Positions 19,735 to 32,025 of a DNA stretch of 64,000 nucleotides are shown here, one piece after another. This stretch comes from Limnanthes douglasii subsp. nivea (Eukaryota; Streptophyta; Magnoliopsida; Brassicales; Limnanthaceae). The stretch spans positions 149,204,997-149,268,996 of the forward strand of contig JAUPFV010000003.1 in the NCBI GenBank assembly GCA_036936605.1. Direction: 5' to 3'. The translations under genes and the position numbers were made by a program. Position 1 is the stretch's first letter. Each line of letters starts with the position of its first letter. The notes under the pieces are model-generated. The model was not told where the DNA came from. It did no database searches and saw nothing but the letters and a program-made list of their open reading frames with translations.

Positions 19735-20621
19735 TTCCCACTTGGACCAACATTGTTTTTTCCTTTTCCAACTCGACAATGCCTCCTAAAGTGACCAGGT
19801 TTGCCACATTTCTAGCATGCCATTTTCGGTTTTTCCTTGAAAAAATGTTGTTTTTGTTGTTACCTTTAAACTTTCGTTTATTCCTCTTATTTGTATTTGC
19901 ATTCTTAAAGAATCCGTTGTTTTCAGCCATATTTACAGATAAGTTTCCCCACTTGGTTTTTACTCTTAGGATTACTTATTTCATCTTGAGCCTTTATAGA
20001 CTCTTCAATCTTAAAATGACTACCAAGTTTGACTAAAGTCATTTCTTCTTTGTTACGTTTCAGAGTGTGTTTAAAATCCTTCCATGAAGGAGGCAATTTA
20101 TCAATAACAGAAGACAGTGAAATACATTCGTCCATTTTCATATTGTGTTGGACAAATTGACCCATAATTCGTAGTAGTTCATTATATTATTCCATCACAG
20201 GTTTAGAATCAACCATTTTGTAATTTATGAAATTACTAACTAGGAACTTCCTACTATAAACATCTTTGGCAATGTATTTCAATTCAATATAATCCCATAA
20301 CTCTTTTGCATATTTGAAATTTTGGTATATATCAAACAAAGTATCAGAAATACCGTTTAATATGTGACCTCGGCAAATGTAGTCATCATTCTCCCACTTG
20401 CTGCATCTCTTTGTTTGTTCCAGTGTTTCATTCTCAGTGATCTCTGGCCATGGGGTACTCGGGATATACACAACCTTAAGAGTAGTCAACAGAAAATGCA
20501 TATTTTTCTGCCATTGTCTGAAATCATGTCCTTCGAACTTGTCCAACTTAGCGAATTTACTTGTCATCTCCTTCGATGTTTCTCTTTCGTTCGTTATTTC
20601 GATCTTCATACACAAGAACAT
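19735..20621 (-). pseudogene. gag: Copia gag
   Basis: Gag of a plant copia element: FAKLDKFEGHDFRQWQKNMH, a tract with ELWDYIELKYIAKD, then LPPSWKDFKHTLKR. A stop at 20184-20186 lies in frame. A frame change near 19925 precedes the basic segment NKRNKRKFKGNNKNN and a CCHC knuckle at 19817-19776, C-x2-C-x4-H-x4-C, in which the residue after the first Cys is a stop (TAG). The gag then joins integrase C-terminal sequence near 19722-19735, marking an internal deletion. Confidence 0.85.
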
Positions 20622-20636
20622 AATATTTCAATTATT

Positions 20637-21200
20637 TGTAGAAAAAGTGTTTGAAGATTTCCGAATAATTCACTAAAGTCTTGTAAAACAATTTCTAATT
20701 GAAATATTTTTGGGGTTCTCCAAAAATTATCAAATGGATAAAACCAGCAATCTTTATTTTTAACAGGGAGAATGATCTCTTGATGTGGTTTATTTTTAGA
20801 ACATAACTCATAAATTAAACAATTCGACCAACAAGATAGGTTTGGCGGTTAGGGTGGTTAGGGGTAGATAAGATCAACGAGATTTTAATTAAAAACGACT
20901 CAATTTCAAATTTGAAAAAAAAACGTTCAAATTTCAAATTTTAAAATTTCATTAACTTGCAACAATAGCCGATTTAACCAAAATAGAAAAAATCAAATAG
21001 GTAGGTCTTTTCCTCGTGCACCTATATATGTAATTTTTCAAAAGAACTATTAAGAAGATAATCTTCAACCTTCACAACTTGCAGGTCTAAACACATACCT
21101 TGGGATGATATACAAATGTGTTCCAATCTTTAGATGTTATGCTTTCAACATTGAATTCAACACCTAATGTTATATTAAATGGTAATTAGGTAACTCAACA
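20637..21200 (-). repeat. Copia 5' LTR
   Basis: 564 bases, matched to 17257-17817. No typical copia primer site (TGGTATCAGAGC) follows it on the minus strand; gag begins only 16 bases further, so the leader has been lost. Confidence 0.85.
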
Positions 21201-21333
21201 TGAGAGATTTGAAATGGACTTTAATCCCATCCCAATAGCCGATTTGTGCATAAAAGATCTCTACTTAACCCTTTGGTTAAATGATCGACTAAATTATATT
21301 GAGTTCTCACAAACTCTACTGAATAACCTCCAT
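21201..21333 (-). pseudogene. Duplicated copia pol tail
   Basis: Matches the pol end at 17818-17910 (TCTACTTAACCCTTTGGTTA, ATATTGAGTTCTCACAAACT). It also keeps a purine-rich tract, GGGATGGGATTAAAG on the minus strand, that the other copy has lost. Homology stops abruptly near 21333. Confidence 0.75.
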
Positions 21334-24300
21334 CATTGACAAAAATAGGAGAGCTTATCTAATTTATAATCTATGATAAAACTTAAAGATAAAATAAGAA
21401 ACCTTCTTAGAGAAACCCTTTTTTAAATTTCTTAAGATAAATATCAAACTATAAGTTAAAACTATATGTTAAGAGTAAAAAGAGGTAAAATTAATATAAA
21501 TAATTTCAAAATTTACCAAAGAGGTAACTTTGAAGCTTTTGGCGAGTGAATTATTATTTCCAATTGCGCCACCTACAAATTTAGTGTTTTTATTCAAATT
21601 TGATTCTACTAATTCAACATTTTCACTAAATGAAGTATTCCTAAGTTGTGTAGGCTTACTTCTATCACTCTAGTCATCTTTGGAAACCGTAAATATAGCA
21701 TCATCATCAAAAAAATTTCATTATCAATGAGAAGATATGATTCAAAAGCAGGTATAAATACTCGGTCTCCAAGGCTTTGAGAGTTCAAGAAGAAGTGTAA
21801 ATGCTAACTTGGAGGTAAGTCAAACTTAAAAACTCATGTGTCGGAAACCAGCAAACGGGTATGCGACGTCTGACTGATCAATGAGAAAAGAAAAAGAAGA
21901 ACCGATACTATTTGTAACCGCTAGAAAAGATGAGTCCATACTCGGTAGAAAAGCAAAATGAGGTCCTATAAGAGAAAGAACATCCTTAACACTCACTACA
22001 TACAAATTAGAAAAACAATCAGGATCATGCATACAAATTAGAAAAATAAATATATGTTTAATATAATGATAAAAGAATAAGTAGTAAAACACATAAGATA
22101 CATCATCGTTTGTGTCGTTTAAAAGGAACTTAATTTTTCTCTTCATCACAAACCTCAACTGCTTTTACCAATGAAGTAGTAGCAATGGACAATTCAAAAG
22201 TAGTTCCGGAAAAGCCAGACGTTGATTTCATCAAAGCACGTGTCTTTGAGGAGCAAACTTTACCTTTGTTATTAGTAGGTAACTACTTTTTACTCTTTAA
22301 AAAACAACTGCAAAATTTACCTGAACACTTCCGTTATGCCAAATCTTGGCTTCTACAAAATTGGCAGGCATAATTATAGAAGCACAAGAATATGAAAATT
22401 CTCTTCTATCTTCGATCATCCTCCCATTTCTAGACTAAAATACCAGTTCATCAAAATAGAAATAAGAGACAGAAGCTGAAATAAAAAAATAGTAAAGAGA
22501 AATTCGATAAACAAAAAAATTACGATTTTCAGAAAGTTATACTTACGATTGACATTCCAACAAAGGTTGACAAAGGCACAATTACTCTGAACTTTAGTGG
22601 CCCAGTTTCCACATACGCAAACAAAGCTATTCTTTCAATCTTTTGTAATTTTAGGAAATTCAGTAACTACATGAGAAAATCAGAATACACATATCTGTAA
22701 GAACGAATTCTTTTTCCCGATCTGAAAACTTGATAATGGATAAAAAAATTAAAAAAAATATCCAAAAACCTTTATGTACAAGATAATCCTCCACAAAAGA
22801 AAAAGGGAAAACTAAGGCGTTAATTGGCTTGGACAAATCTGACTCAAGTGGAAATAACTCAACAATGTTGTTATCTAAAGGAAAACATAGCTCATAGCCC
22901 AGAGTATGAAAGAAGAACGTGAATAATGATGTTGCTTCGATTGATTCTTCATGTTTCCATCTAGATCTAGGTTCTTGATAGTAGAACGTGAAGAATGATG
23001 TTGTTGGTGACTGATATTTCCTCCATTTCCTAAATTAGAAGACTGTGACCGTTCTTCGATGCACGAATAATTTTTATTAATTTTCATATGCAAATCTTCT
23101 CATCTGGTGATTAAGAAGGATTTTAATTATACACCCGTCCACCCTATTTTGATATTGATTGACTCTGGATGAAAAAGTAGATGAGTTCGAAAGAGAAGGA
23201 ACGTTGACTTGAAAATCCCAACCCTAATTTTCGGTGATTTCACGAGTATTGATTGGAGAAAAAAATTATTTCCATCAATTAATATTGATTCCATTCGAAT
23301 TAATTTAAAAATTGTCTTCCTAGTGAGTAATCTAATAACAGACATTGGATATTTACCTCATAGATCATTACGGTAACCCTCTCAATTCCGACATTTAAAT
23401 TAGGTTTAAATAATTTAAAACGTGATCCATTTTAGATCTAAGTAAAATTACACCACATTCTTAATAGTAATATATTAATTCAATCAAAAACTTAATTAAG
23501 TACTATTATTTAAAAGTATTATATATTTTTATAAAAAAGACTTCACTGAATATCTAACGCATGAATTTTTTTTATTTTTTTATTTTTCTATTTAAATTTA
23601 AAATTTTATATTTTTTAAATTCTAATAAAAAATAAAAAATATTATTTGTTTTGTTCTTGTATGAACAATAAAACTAGATTTATGAATGATAGTTTTGATT
23701 TTTTTTCGCGATACTAGTTAATCTAGCTTTGACATTTCGTATTTTTGTTTTTTTTTCACATTCCACACTTAAAAAATAGTTAACACTGATTTCACATTCG
23801 CATATCATTTTATCATGGTCCAAATTTTACATATTTTTATTTTCCATAAAAATAAAGTAAATTTTAAAAAAATCACTAATTCTACATTTTTCATGGTTCC
23901 ACATTGTCTTTTGTATTTAGACAAAAATATCAGAATTTTATATTTTATTTTACTCTAGTTTGGTATTTCGCGCTTAGACAAAAAACATCAAATTTAACAT
24001 TAGTTTAGATGTTTTTAAAGTTATTCGAAAGGTACTTATATAAAACTAGAATAGTTCTTAGAGACATAATTGAGCAATTTTAGTATTAATGTTTAGAAGC
24101 AAAGTAGAGAAATTAGTTGGTTAGTTAAATCCGTATAAAATTTTTTCAAGCCTAAAGAGATTTGATATAGTGATTTTAGGCCTTTATGAACATATATTTA
24201 ATAATCCATATAGATAACCCATTATGAGTTATTCTACTGTATTAATTTATTTATATAAAATATATTGATTTCTTGATATACAATATACCCTAAATAATAT

Positions 24301-25094
24301 ATATTTATTAAATTGGTACTACAAATTAAATTGTGGTCCATTGGTTTATAGGTCTGACTCGCGGGTCGGATAATTTAGTCATTATTAGTAGCATTCTTAG
24401 TCCTTGCAAAGGTCTTCCGAGAAGACTAATTCTCGAACTGCTTCAGATTTTTGCAAGCATTGGTTAATCTGAATAGCCTCTGGTTTGAATATTTTTGACT
24501 AATTATGGAACTGCTTTGGATCTTAGCTAACACTGGTTGATCTGAATAATCTATGGTTGGAGAGATTTGTATATAACTATTATCGCTCTGAAAATTACTA
24601 GTTTTTTTGCACTCTACGAGAGATTTTACTCTTGTATAGAAACATTCAACCCACGACCTACGCTTTAAGTGGTGAAGCGTGATAACCTTTTTGCAACTGT
24701 TCTAATTTTCATGGAAGTATTTGTTGGGGGCGACATTTCCACACCCTCATGCGGGTATCTGTTGGGTCTGGGAGAAACCTATGTTGGGCTTCACCATCAT
24801 CTCCTATAGATAAACCTATAATATCTCACTAGTTTGTTATTCCTTACAATTTCTAGAGATACAGAGAGAAACTCTTTTTTTCAGTCACCCTAATCTTTGT
24901 TTCTTAGTCTAATCACCACCAAAACATTTATCCACCAACAACCTAAGCTTTTCTTATTCTTTGATGTTTTATATCCTCTTCAAACTTATATATTTTATAT
25001 TAAAAACTCTTTACACAATTGATTATTTATTTCGGAAAAATAATAGGTAAGAAGAAAAGCCAAAAGGGCTATTGGGCTTCCAGATGACGAAAAC
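21334..25094. other. Unassigned AT-rich region with small open frames
   Basis: No family recognised. Minus-strand frame 21826-22158 includes KDVLSLIGPHFAFLPSMDSS, and plus-strand frame 22185-22373 begins MDNSKVVPEKPDVDF; either could be an exon scrap. 22910-23010 holds two similar stretches about 60 bases apart (AGAACGTGAAKAATGATGTT). 23400-24340 is extremely AT-rich. 24350-25020 has a retroelement-leader look (short words such as GTTGGGTCTGG and ACCTATGTTGGG), but no partner repeat was found. None of these is a confident gene. Confidence 0.35.
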
Positions 25095-27130
25095 GTTTTT
25101 TTTATAAAAAATCCCTGCGAGGAGCACAAACCCATGAGCTTTGTATTTTAACTTTTTGGTAGAAACTTTGTCTTGAGGTAACACTCCATTAGTAATAAAC
25201 TCTTGGATATCATTTCTCCAATCTTTAGAAACCATGGTAGATACATGTAGTTTTTCTCCCACTTCATCCTTTATTTCTGAATTGGTGAATATGGAAGGAC
25301 ATTCTTGCACAATGACCAAAGGATACGGTTCAAAAATATGCTATAGTGGCTAATGAGTCAGCCATTGAATTTTTCATATTGGGATATGCTCATATTTAAT
25401 GTGTTTAAATCTAGTTGAGATCTTTTTTAATACCTTTAGATACTTTATCAAGTGATATTTCCTGGTGTTAGATTTTCCTTGTGCTTGATGAATGAGTAGT
25501 TGTGAACCACATATCTGAGCTAATTTTAATCCGGCTATTATTGCTTCATATTCTGAGTCATTGTTAGATGCTCTGAAACCAAAATGTATAGTTTGGTACA
25601 TAGAAAACCCAAAGGGGCATATTAGGCATATACCAACTCCAAACCATTGTACTAGACCCACCATCAGTTCGGATTACCCACTCTTTCTTAGGCTAACTGG
25701 TTTGAGCTTCTTAACGATGCTTTTTAGATTGAAATTCAACTAAAAAATCGACCACAGCTTTAGCTTTGATTGCAGTTCGGGGTGAAAATTTAATATCATT
25801 CATTTTGATACATTGGTTTTATGTATTCTTTAATGGAAAAGAAGTTCGAACGTGATAGAGTGTGCTTGAAAATAAGGTCTCATATTTATAGTTGCTATCA
25901 ATAATGCCAAGGCTAATTCTTCCAACTCTAAGTATCGTTTCTCACCTTCCAACAAACTCTTGCTTATATAATAAACAAGGCAAGGATAATTATCAACTTC
26001 TCGCACCAATACCGCATATATAACATACTCTGATACTATTAGATACATATAAAGTCTTTACTCGTCTATAGGTTTAAATAAAATTTTAGGTGAGGACAAG
26101 TGTATCTTGATTTTAAAGAAATCTTGATCACAATTTGTGAACCAATTGAAGTATTTGGTATTTCTTAAGACTTGGAAAAACTGAGCACACTTGTCTGATG
26201 ATCTTGAAATAAACTTGTTTAATGCTGCCAATCTTCCATTCAATATCAGAACTTCTTTAGTATTTCAAGGTGAGTACATGGCCAACAAAGCATTCAATTG
26301 GTCTGGGTCAGCTTCAATCCCTTTCTCACTTATAATGTAACTCATAAAGTTTCCAGATCGTACCCCAAAGGTACATTTCTTAGAATTTAATATCAAGTTT
26401 ATGGCATCCAAGTTAGAAAAGGTTTTTTGGAGGTCGGATATGTGATCCTCCTCTGTAGGGATTTTAACCATCATATCATGGATATAAACTTCTACGTTTC
26501 TTCCGATCTAGTTAGAAAAAGCCTTATTTACTAGTCGTTGATAAGTGGTTCCATCATTCTTCAACCCAAAAATCGTTACCTTGTAACAATGAAACTCTTT
26601 GTCAGGGATAAAAATAGCATGATCTTGATAAACTAGATTCATCTGTATCTAATTATAGCTAGAAAAAGCATCCATGAAAGAAAAAAAATTATTTTCCGAA
26701 ATGGAATCCACTTATTGATCTATCTGGGGTACTAGAAATGGATCATTGGGGGAAAGCTCTATTGAGATCTATAAAATCAATACACATAAGTCATTTTCCA
26801 TTATTCTTCTTGACAAGGATAGGGTTAGCTGTCGAAAGAGGATATTGGGATTCTCTAATATGTCTCACCTTAGTTAACTGATCTACTTCTTGGACTATGG
26901 GTTCTTATTTTTCCTTGGAAAAATATCTTCTTCTTTGCACCACTGATCCCACATAAGATCTAACATATAGTTTGTGGCCAATTACACTTGTTGGTACTCT
27001 AGTTACACCTTCATTGCATAAGACAAACATATGTAGATTTTTAGATAAAAATGATAATAACTTTTCATTCAACTCCAAGGTTAATTTAGATCTGACCATG
27101 ACACTTTTCCCTTCTGCTAAGTAATGAATT
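25095..27130 (-). pseudogene. pol: Tat-5 pol (RT, RNase H, integrase start)
   Basis: From 27099: LLSFLSKNLHMFVL and VVQRRRYFSKEK (start of pol). Then the RT core, with EVYIHDM where Tat-1 has EVYIDDM, so the first Asp of the catalytic pair is now His. Next come KKCTFGVRSGNFMSYIISEK, LNGRLAALNKFISR, the first RNase H (AVLVREVDNYP, MRPYFQAHS), the second RNase H (FGFRASNNDSEYEAIIAGLK), and the integrase N-terminal part (KDWRNDIQEFITNGVLPQDK) ending after GIFYKK. Many stops; inactive. Confidence 0.85.
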
Positions 27131-27329
27131 TCAACTCTTCAACTGGGATCATGATGCTAAGAGCCTCCCTTGGACCCTCTATCTCATTCGACCTAATAGA
27201 AGACTTCATTAATTGCTATTCTTTGTTAATTTTCACTGCTTCCAACGATTTTGGAGCTAGAGTAGTGACATTATATTCCCTTCCACCCTTTTGGCTACTT
27301 TGGACAACGCCTACTTGACCTCCCACGAC

Positions 27330-29479
27330 ATATTTCAAACATTGATGAACACTGGAGGCTACTGCATATATCCTAGATAACTAAGACCTATCGAATATAG
27401 CATTGGAAGACGTCAGACAATTACATCAACCAAGTTTCCAGTAAACCCTACTATGGTTATATTCGAACGTTGGATGACTGGAGGATTCTTTATTTGCTTA
27501 TAGGTTGATAAAAACAAGACATTTTCGAACTATCTATATCCATTAAAATTCATTGTATTTCATTTTATTCAATATATGCCCTTATTACCACAGCATCTTC
27601 ATGTGGGCCTGCGATTTCTCTTAGGCCATCTTCATCGAAGACAATGAAAGGAGAAAGATTCTGATATAGATGTGTAAATATTTTCTCTTCTAATTTAGTA
27701 GCCAGATTTTTTACGCTTCATCTCCTGGAGCAGTTTGAGGGCGCAGTCATAGTATCTCCCCCAAAAATGGTCAAAGATTCAAAGTAATTGCACAGATTTG
27801 AGACAGTTGCAGTTTTTTCTATTATCACCCCAACTTGATTCTGATCTAGATTAGGGTCTAACTACTCCGAATCTACATAGAATCTCTCCACAATTACCAT
27901 CATATCCTCTTATTTAGATGTTTTCATACTTTGTTTTTGAACATTTGGTGATGTACTTGTACTAGGATCGGAGTGGGTATAAATTTTCCTATTGCCTCCT
28001 TGTTTTTTAACAAAATCAGACAACTTCTCTTTTTCAATCAAGGTTTGTACTTCATGTTTTAGGGTAATACAATCTTAGGTATCATGACCCACATTATTGT
28101 GGCATCTAAAAAGTGATTATTTCCATTTTTCTAGGATATTGAATTGGTGTTGGCCTTCAGAAATGCACAGTATTCTTAGATTTTTCATAAATGGTGGCTA
28201 TACTTTCACCTAGTTCGGCAAACCATTCAGGTTGGACCCATTGATTCCTCTTGGGTCTAGACTATTGGCCTTGATTCGTTTGAATTTGTATACGCTGATG
28301 CAAACCATTTCTGGAATCTTTAGGCCGATAATTTACTGTAGCTTGAGACTGAGTACTAGCATGTGGGATAGAAGTTGTAGGAGCATACCTATTTTGGCGC
28401 GGTACTCAAGATTTTTTTAGTTTCCCCCACTATGATTTTCTTTCCGACCTGATTCAATAAACCTCCCAGATCATTGTTTTCTTCAGAGTCACCAAATCAG
28501 TCAACTCACCCGGCATTAAATCTTGTCTTAAAAAAACAATAGCCACTTGTTCAAAATAATCATCCAATCCATTTTTTTTGTTTACAAACTGGCTGATGTA
28601 GTCCTTTAAAGTATTATTTGATTTATGTGCACAATGAATGAATGATAGTATCATCGTTCCCTTTAAGTTTTTTACTTCCCACAGACCGAAAGGCCATCTA
28701 GAACACATCAAAGTTTCAAATAGATCGTAGTGGTAAACTATTATACCATTTTAGTGCATTGCCCTTGAAAGTTTACGAGAAGGCCCGACATAATAGTTTA
28801 TTATCATCATAAAAATTCATCATGAAGTTTTTGAATTGTTCAATGTGATTATCCGGATCTTGGTTTCTATCATATTTCTCTATTTTAGAGCTATCAAACC
28901 GCCTTGGTAGATGTTCAGAGAGAATATTTGAGGACAAAGGTTACTCCTTATAGTTATGACTTTGGCTAAACATGTGATTCTCATCATGATTCGCAAAGAA
29001 ACCTAGTTCGGACTGGAGATGAAACTGATCATCTAACAAATTATTAATACTGTGATCTGCGGATCCCTTTATTTTCCCCTGATATTTTTTTATTTTTTCC
29101 TTCATCGTTTATAACCATTTTCTTAAAATGTTTTTTAAATAACTTTTTTTTTCTTCTAACATATATGGTCACTTCTTAGTGCGATGTTCCTATTTATAAC
29201 CTGTTTGAGCCTTTTGGGACTGATCTCTTTTTTCTTGTTTGTAGTTGTTACTGGAGTCATTTGTAACAATACATCCCGCATCAACATTACCTTTTAATTC
29301 TTTTTCAGCTTGTCTTTGGGCTCTCAAATCTTCAACCTCAACTCTCAACTGATCACGCTCTCTTGCGTGATTTGTATTTCCTCTGTAATATGATTAACAT
29401 ATGATACAGTCGCATGCTCATTATCCTCTCTTATCCCCTCATTGTCAAGAGGGAGAACTTCTTGCATGTCGAGATCCAT
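27330..29479 (-). pseudogene. gag-pro: Tat-5 gag-protease
   Basis: ATG at 29479 opens MDLDMQEVLPLDNEG, soon broken. The gag core at 28711-28454 has TLKDYISQFVNKKNGLDD and DLVTLKKTMIW, matching Tat-3 gag (LKKYINRFVNTKNGLAD). A zinc-motif relic (GHDT-x-DC) lies near 28060. The protease catalytic DTG is changed to DID, in a stretch after GPHEDAVVI. Heavily mutated. Confidence 0.8.
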
Positions 29480-29546
29480 GCCTCAGAGAATTTCTAAGTA
29501 CGATTCGCAAAGTATGGTTTTGAATAAAGATATTTAGGTACCTCAA

Positions 29547-29566
29547 GCTCCCACTGTGGTTGCCAA
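29547..29566 (-). other. Tat-5 primer binding site
   Basis: The minus strand reads TTGGCAACCACAGTGGGAGC two bases after the LTR end. It differs from the Tat-3 site at one base and is the type complementary to a plant Arg tRNA 3' end, as I recall it. Confidence 0.8.
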
Positions 29567-29568
29567 TC

Positions 29569-29941
29569 TGCTGATGATAAATTCTAATCCTTAGGTTGCT
29601 CTAGAAGATCTTTAGTTTATATGGTCTTAAATTCTTAATATAGAGTCGAGAGAGAATTAAGATGCTTGTATCTATTATCGAGAGAAAAAGTCCAACCTAT
29701 TTATTGTTCTTTGTTAAGGTATTTATACTCTTTTAAGATCCATGCGATTTTCGGGTCGGATCATCGGTTTGGGGCAATCTCATGAGCGTCCAAGCCCATA
29801 AACAAATGTACTAGCCACCCAACTGAGTCACTTAATATATTGCTTATTCATCGAATTTAATTGTTGGGTCTGAACTGCCCCTCTAAGCAAGATCTTATCC
29901 ACTTTATTGCTTGGGCCCTCTAGCATAATATGATCCTATCA
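29569..29941 (-). repeat. Tat-5 5' LTR
   Basis: 373 bases on the minus strand, TGATAGGATC to TCATCAGCA, placed by the adjoining primer site. A TATAAATA box lies at 29720-29727. No second copy is present in the window, so the left edge is inferred from TG and similarity to other Tat LTR starts (TGATRRG). Confidence 0.7.
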
Positions 29942-30269
29942 GATACAATAGTGGGTTGAGGAGAAATGGTCAAATAAGTTCCACAATTTCTTCACACTGA
30001 CCAATCTGGTTCGGAGTTACTTTTGGCAAACACAATCGAAACATAAGTTATCCTATTGGAAATTCATGACTCTACCACATGTGTAAGTAGTCCTCAAGTG
30101 AGTAGAAGGTTTAGGAGGCTTGGTGTATCTTACAACCAAAAAGAAGGTTCCAAGTCATAGGGTAAAAGAAATGACGCTAGTGATTCGGGCCCAAAAAAAT
30201 AAAATAATAGCACTACAGAGGTGTAACAAGATGATGAGCCATCAAAAGAAGCAGTTGAGGCTAAACCAT
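29942..30269. other. Unassigned spacer next to Tat-6
   Basis: No supported gene. The plus frame at 30120-30356 runs over the minus-strand integrase relic and is not convincing. Confidence 0.35.
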
Positions 30270-31690
30270 TTATCCCTAACTTCCAGACTTAACCATAAGG
30301 CCCTTCCCAATTTGTCCATAACTTCTCAAACCATTTATCTTTATCCCCCACCTTAAATTCTCGTTGTCAAATTTTGGATTCATACTATATTCTCATTAGA
30401 GTATGATTATGAAGGGATCTTAGATGCGTCATTGTTCATTTTTGCTCAATTAAATATAGTTTGGGTCTTCGACCTATATCATTTCCCGTTTCAGATTATT
30501 TTTTATTCAAAAATATTAGAGGATGGCCTTGGTTGGGGTTACCCCATCCATCCTATAAACCAATGCAAAAAGAGATTCTTGAGTTGTAGATATTTAAGGC
30601 TGAAATTTTTGAACCTGTTGATAAATCAGGGCTGAAGATTGTAAGCACTGTGTTGGGAAAAAGATAGAGCTTACAGATTTTAGCCATTTTACCATTTTAT
30701 AGAACTTTATGGAAGCTCATTGCACCATTATAGAGCATTGTCTTTGAAATTTTAGGAAAAAGCTCGGCACAACAAGTTATCAGCATCGTCATAATTCATC
30801 ATAATGTTGTTAAACTACTTTAGATGATTATATAGATTTTTATTCTCACCGAACGTTTCTATTTCGGATATATTAAATCGCTTAAGTATGTGTCCTGAAA
30901 GAATTTTAGCAGATGGTGAAGATTGTCTCCAGTTATGCACTTTACTATACTGGTGGCCATCATTAATTGTTGCATGAAAAAATTTGTTCAGATGGAACCG
31001 CAAATAAATTGTTTACATGGTAATCAAAACGTTGGTTCCCCGGGTCCTTTTTGTAACAAATGTGGACCTTCACGGATTAGTACCACAGTTCGCTATTGTA
31101 TTACCCTTCCCTCAGTTCCCATTCTATATATTCCCATAAGAGTACCCGGCGTATTTGAGGAGTCGTGTCGTTTTTTCAAATCTCGTTCCTGCTTTAGACT
31201 TTGATATCGACTTGTGTGCTTATTTGAATAACACATACCACAATAATTCATCTTTTTTTTGTGACGGTGATGTGGATTCGAAAAAGAACAAAACCTCTCG
31301 TAATAGAAAATAGAATAGTCCTTAGATTCTGAATACTTTAGTGATATCTTGTCCTTCGTTCGTTTTTCAAGGAATGACGATTTCTATTTAATCAAAACTA
31401 TTTTTTCGGTATTTTTATGGTTTTCTAAAGACTCAGACTCATTATCTTCTTCATCAGAACCCTCTTCTTCTCCAAGCTTTTGGAATTTGGAATAAACTTT
31501 TCTTGGTTGAATCACCGTTATTTTCTTTTTGTGAGTTTGATGCATCAATTTCTCCACGCAATCTATCAAGATGCTCTTTCAGTGTCAATCATTTTTTATG
31601 CTCTTTATATTGATGTTGAGATTGAGCTCACCGGATCAGCTAATCAGATCATTCTCCAACCGTGACTTTTTCGGTTATTATAGCACAATC
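30270..31690 (-). mobile_element. Tat-6: internally deleted Tat remnant (gag plus integrase scraps)
   Basis: On the minus strand, a gag relic (31569 to about 30690) has SDEEDNESESLE, then NWRQSSPSAKILSGHILKRF, matching Tat-3 NWRQSPLSSKILSGNLPKRF, then MMNYDDADNLLCRAFS. It is followed within 100 bases by an integrase C-terminal relic (about 30600-30280) with ESLFALVYRMDGVTPT, VGDKDKWF and NWEGPYG. Protease, RT and RNase H are missing, so a large internal deletion has occurred. Not functional. Confidence 0.75.
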
Positions 31691-32025
31691 CATTTACATC
31701 TCATAATCCACCATGCTACTTTTAAAAAACAAAGACAAGCCTAAACGATCTAAAGTTTTGCATATAAAAACTATCGCACGATCCGTTTACATCTCATAAT
31801 CCACCATGTTAATTTTAAGAAACAAAGACACGTTTACATCTCATAATCCACCATGTTAATTTTAAGAAACAAAAACAAACCTAAACGATCTAGGATAGAA
31901 TATGGATATATCTAAAAAAATTAAGAAACAAAGACAAACCTAAACAATCTAAAGTTCTATATATAGAATATGGATATACCTAAACTATCTGAAATTTTGA
32001 ATATAGAGTATGGATATCTGTATAG
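31682..32025. repeat. Tandem repeat of about 60-100 bp units
   Basis: The block TTTACATCTCATAATCCACC with ATGTTAATTTTAAGAAACAA occurs three times (from about 31692, 31788 and 31830). AAACCTAAACRATCTA and AGAATATGGATAT recur in the following part. Units are of unequal length. Non-coding. Confidence 0.7.

Larger units (their letters stand above)
17257..21333 (-). mobile_element. Ty1/copia element with shared LTR and extra pol tail
   Basis: Minus-strand copia: gag at 20621, RT and RNase H down to 17812, flanked by LTRs at 20637-21200 and 17257-17817. Protease and the integrase core are missing, so the internal region is under 3 kb. Beyond the 5' LTR, 21201-21333 repeats the RNase H end and polypurine region found at about 17818-17910. 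The structure is therefore (pol tail)-LTR-element-LTR, the product expected from unequal recombination between tandem or neighbouring copies. Stops and frameshifts occur throughout. Confidence 0.88.
25095..29941 (-). mobile_element. Tat-5: decayed minus-strand Tat element with one LTR
   Basis: On the minus strand: 5' LTR, primer site, gag, protease, RT, RNase H, and the start of integrase, where homology ends near 25095. The 3' half, including any antisense gene and the 3' LTR, is missing. Its gag resembles Tat-3 more than Tat-1. Stops and frameshifts are numerous. Confidence 0.88.

Noticed and set aside
24350..25094. 3' LTR of Tat-5
   Set aside because: No similarity to the Tat-5 LTR at 29569-29941 in either orientation by eye.
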